A stretch of DNA of 6,321 bases from Desulfobacterales bacterium (GTDB lineage Bacteria > Desulfobacterota > Desulfobacteria > Desulfobacterales > 4be13): the NCBI GenBank assembly GCA_029934695.1, contig JAOZLU010000423.1:1-6321 (forward strand), read 5' to 3'. Every line of letters starts with the position of its first letter. The stretch's first letter is position 1. A program made the translations under genes and the position numbers. This document shows, one piece after another, positions 4,877-6,321 of the stretch. Under the pieces are notes generated by a model. That model ran no database searches. It was not told the origin of the DNA and saw only the letters and a list, made by a program, of their open reading frames with translations.

Positions 4877-5350
4877 ATGAAAAAAATTACTTATCAGGAT
4901 ATTGCAGACTATTTTATTGCTCTTTCAAACGAAAGTCATGAATTGATTTCCAATCTCAAACTGCAAAAATTGGTATACTATACACAGGCCTGGTTTTTAG
5001 CGGTTTTCAAACATCCTTTATTTGAGGCTACGTTTAAAGCTTGGGTGCATGGCCCTGTCATTCCGCAACTGTATCACGAATATAAAAAATTTTCTTGGAT
5101 GCCAATACAAAAAGAAGTCGGGGAAGAACATATCCGAAAGGTGCGGGAGCAACTGGCTGATGATGAACGTGATCTGCTTGATGACATAGTTAATGAATAT
5201 TTTGGCATCGGGGCTTTTGAACTGGAACGAATGACACATGCTGAAGTTCCTTGGCAAAAGGCACGATCCGGGCTCTCTGAAGATGATACATCTTCGCCAA
5301 CCATTCACAACGAATGGATGAAAAGCTACTATGCACAATTTATGAAATAG
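4877..5350 (+). CDS. Panacea (SocA-like, DUF4065) antitoxin, module 4
   Basis: A 157-residue protein with the Panacea domain. TYQDIADYFI (5-14), NLKLQKLVYYTQAW (26-39) and AWVHGPVIPQLYHEY (55-69) are the family hallmarks. The C-terminal half ends with a typical PWQKAR (140s) and a helical tail. Panacea proteins are antitoxins that neutralise many unrelated toxins by direct binding; SocA of Caulobacter belongs to the same family and acts as a ClpXP adaptor for its toxin. ATG 4877 follows a very strong AGGAGGAG (4863-4870). The same frame is open back to ATG 4721, but that extension is encoded by repeat A and has no good ribosome site. The toxin candidate follows after 83 nt. Identity is firm. 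Confidence 0.92.
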   Translation: MKKITYQDIADYFIALSNESHELISNLKLQKLVYYTQAWFLAVFKHPLFEATFKAWVHGPVIPQLYHEYKKFSWMPIQKEVGEEHIRKVREQLADDERDLLDDIVNEYFGIGAFELERMTHAEVPWQKARSGLSEDDTSSPTIHNEWMKSYYAQFMK

Positions 5351-5417
5351 ATATCCTGTAAACATAGCTTACATCTTTTGATAATTTATAAAAATAGATA
5401 ATTAATTTTAGTTTTAC

Positions 5418-5423
5418 AGGAGG
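5418..5423 (+). promoter_or_regulatory. Shine-Dalgarno fixing the start of the module 4 toxin
   Basis: AGGAGG lies 10 nt before ATG 5434 and only 1 nt before the in-frame TTG at 5425, so ATG 5434 is the usable start. Confidence 0.7.
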
Positions 5424-5433
5424 TTTGGTAACC

Positions 5434-5877
5434 ATGGGAAGAGTCAATAAACCACAGAAACACTTACAAAAGTCATTTATCGCCAAGAGTATTGAAAAAG
5501 CAAAAAATTCTGTTAAAGATGATGCAAGACAATTTATCAAATTTTCCTTTAAATATCTGACTGATGCCAATCCCAAATTCGACTACAACCAATACGGGCA
5601 GGAATATTATCTGGAATTATTGAAACGTATTAAGGAAGTTTCTAAATACAGGGCCAATGAATTCCGGCAGAAAGGAGGTAAGGTGTTTCGTTCTCATGCG
5701 ATAAAATGGAATGAGGTGTCAGAAGATGGTTTTGGCTTGCCGGAAGAAACTGACTTGGTAGATATGCCTTGGCAGTTTTCTCTGCGAACAAACAACTTTG
5801 GTCGTGTACACGGGTTTTGGATAGGAGATTATTTTTTCGTGGTCTGGTTAGATAAAAACCACAAGCTTTATAACTAA
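5434..5877 (+). CDS. Probable PanT-type toxin paired with the Panacea antitoxin
   Basis: A 147-residue protein downstream of the Panacea gene. The N-terminal 30 residues are Lys-rich and polar. The middle (about 34-75) is helical, with FIKFSFKYL and YYLELLKRIKEVS. The C-terminus is a beta-rich block: QFSLRTNNFGRVHGF (114-128), then DYFFVVWLDKNHKLY (132-146). Similar endings (RxHGF...VWLDxxH) occur in proteins I recall next to Panacea genes. R124, H126, D140 and H143 are candidate functional residues. The killing mechanism is not evident, and no kinase, ADP-ribosyltransferase or Fic motif is seen. The role is inferred mainly from position: in PanAT systems the toxin lies beside the Panacea gene and varies in type. 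Confidence 0.7.
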   Translation: MGRVNKPQKHLQKSFIAKSIEKAKNSVKDDARQFIKFSFKYLTDANPKFDYNQYGQEYYLELLKRIKEVSKYRANEFRQKGGKVFRSHAIKWNEVSEDGFGLPEETDLVDMPWQFSLRTNNFGRVHGFWIGDYFFVVWLDKNHKLYN

Positions 5878-5920
5878 TTTTGTACAAAGATGACAAATCA
5901 AATAATCCAAAAAAATAGTG

Positions 5921-6091
5921 GAGGATTCTGAGTTTTTTCTATATCGCCCTTTTTGGCATCAAAAAGAGCATTATAGGATTCCGAGTTTTTTCTATATTGC
6001 TCTTTTTGGCCCCGAAAAGCTCCCTTATTTTAAGCCAGAATAAGCAGGTAATTTTTTTAATATCAGCAACCTGCCGCCGCGGCCCGACCCC
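5921..6091. repeat. Repeat B, copy 3, 5'-truncated with a 53-bp tandem duplication
   Basis: This matches the right two-thirds of repeat B and ends with GGCCCGACCCC, but the GGGGTCGG left end is missing. In its place a 53-bp unit is present twice (starting at 5922 and 5975), each with a CTTTTTGGC hairpin motif and opening with AGGATTC. From 5975 on it is nearly identical to copy 1 from 1428. It starts about 44 nt after the module 4 toxin stop. Confidence 0.8.
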
Positions 6092-6321
6092 GCACACCCC
6101 TCAGCCTGACGAATGACTCATACTCAGGGCAGTGATCTCCCCTCCGCATTCCCATACGAAGTGTGACTGCCGTCAGGCTCTCTTCCGGCCCGTCACGAGG
6201 CTCCGCCCCGTAACATACAGGGGAGGCTCTGCCTCCGACTTCGCCCGGACTGTTCCGCAGCCCGGGCCTGCCGAATCTCCCTCCCCTGCCGAAGAGTGTG
6301 TTCCGAGGGAGACGGGCTGTC
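6092..6321. repeat. Repeat A, copy 4, with linker, cut by the window end
   Basis: 6092-6129 equals the linker at 1546-1583, and 6130-6321 matches 1-190 and 1584-1773. It carries an extra segment of about 22 nt near 6190-6211 that is absent from the other copies. The context suggests that another module could follow downstream of the window, since three other repeat-A copies are followed by a TA pair. Confidence 0.88.

Noticed and set aside
5918..6060. Rho-independent terminator after the module 4 toxin
   Set aside because: The CTTTTTGGC hairpins are A/T-stemmed and not followed by a clean U-run at the right distance; they are explained as parts of repeat B.
1..6321. CRISPR array
   Set aside because: The repeats are long, few and irregularly spaced, and separate whole operons. 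There are no short regular repeats with spacers.

Overview
The window is a compact accessory region. Eight protein genes, all on the + strand, form four two-gene modules that each look like a toxin-antitoxin (TA) pair, and most of the remaining DNA is repeat sequence. No transposase, integrase, tRNA, rRNA, CRISPR array or housekeeping gene is visible. The mix of TA families, the moderate base composition and the dense intergenic repeats would fit a large repeat-rich genome such as a Desulfobacterota member of the Desulfonema type. That assignment is an impression, not a proof.

Layout. 1-470: first copy of a long repeat (repeat A). 559-1357: module 1, a MNT nucleotidyltransferase antitoxin and a HepT-like HEPN protein. 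1325-1545: repeat B, whose left end supplies the last HEPN codons and the stop. 1546-2093: second copy of repeat A. 2122-2879: module 2, a DUF433 antitoxin and a DUF5615 PIN-like nuclease. 2880-3155: intergenic, with a candidate promoter, a palindrome and hairpins. 3156-3903: module 3, a HEPN protein and a small alpha/beta protein that may be a degenerate MNT. 3904-4273: no gene seen. 4274-4834: repeat B plus the 3' part of repeat A, the latter interrupted by a 113-bp MITE-like insertion with a TTA target duplication. 4877-5877: module 4, a Panacea (SocA-like) antitoxin and a probable PanT-type toxin. 5921-6321: a 5'-truncated repeat B followed by repeat A, cut by the window end.

How it may work. 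Each gene pair is closely spaced or overlapping, as expected for TA operons. The 3' half of repeat A lies upstream of three unrelated modules (MNT/HepT, DUF433/PIN, Panacea). It contains a candidate extended -10 promoter and several inverted ATGGAAA/TTTCCAT boxes. Long direct repeats between modules should let homologous recombination delete or duplicate modules, so the locus resembles a TA cassette array built on shared repeats (inference).

Two protein oddities stand out. The module 1 HEPN protein has Lys where the RNase motif Rx4HxY should have His, although the motif's Arg and Tyr are kept. The module 3 partner has the size and apparent fold of a small nucleotidyltransferase but lacks the GSx10DxD active site.
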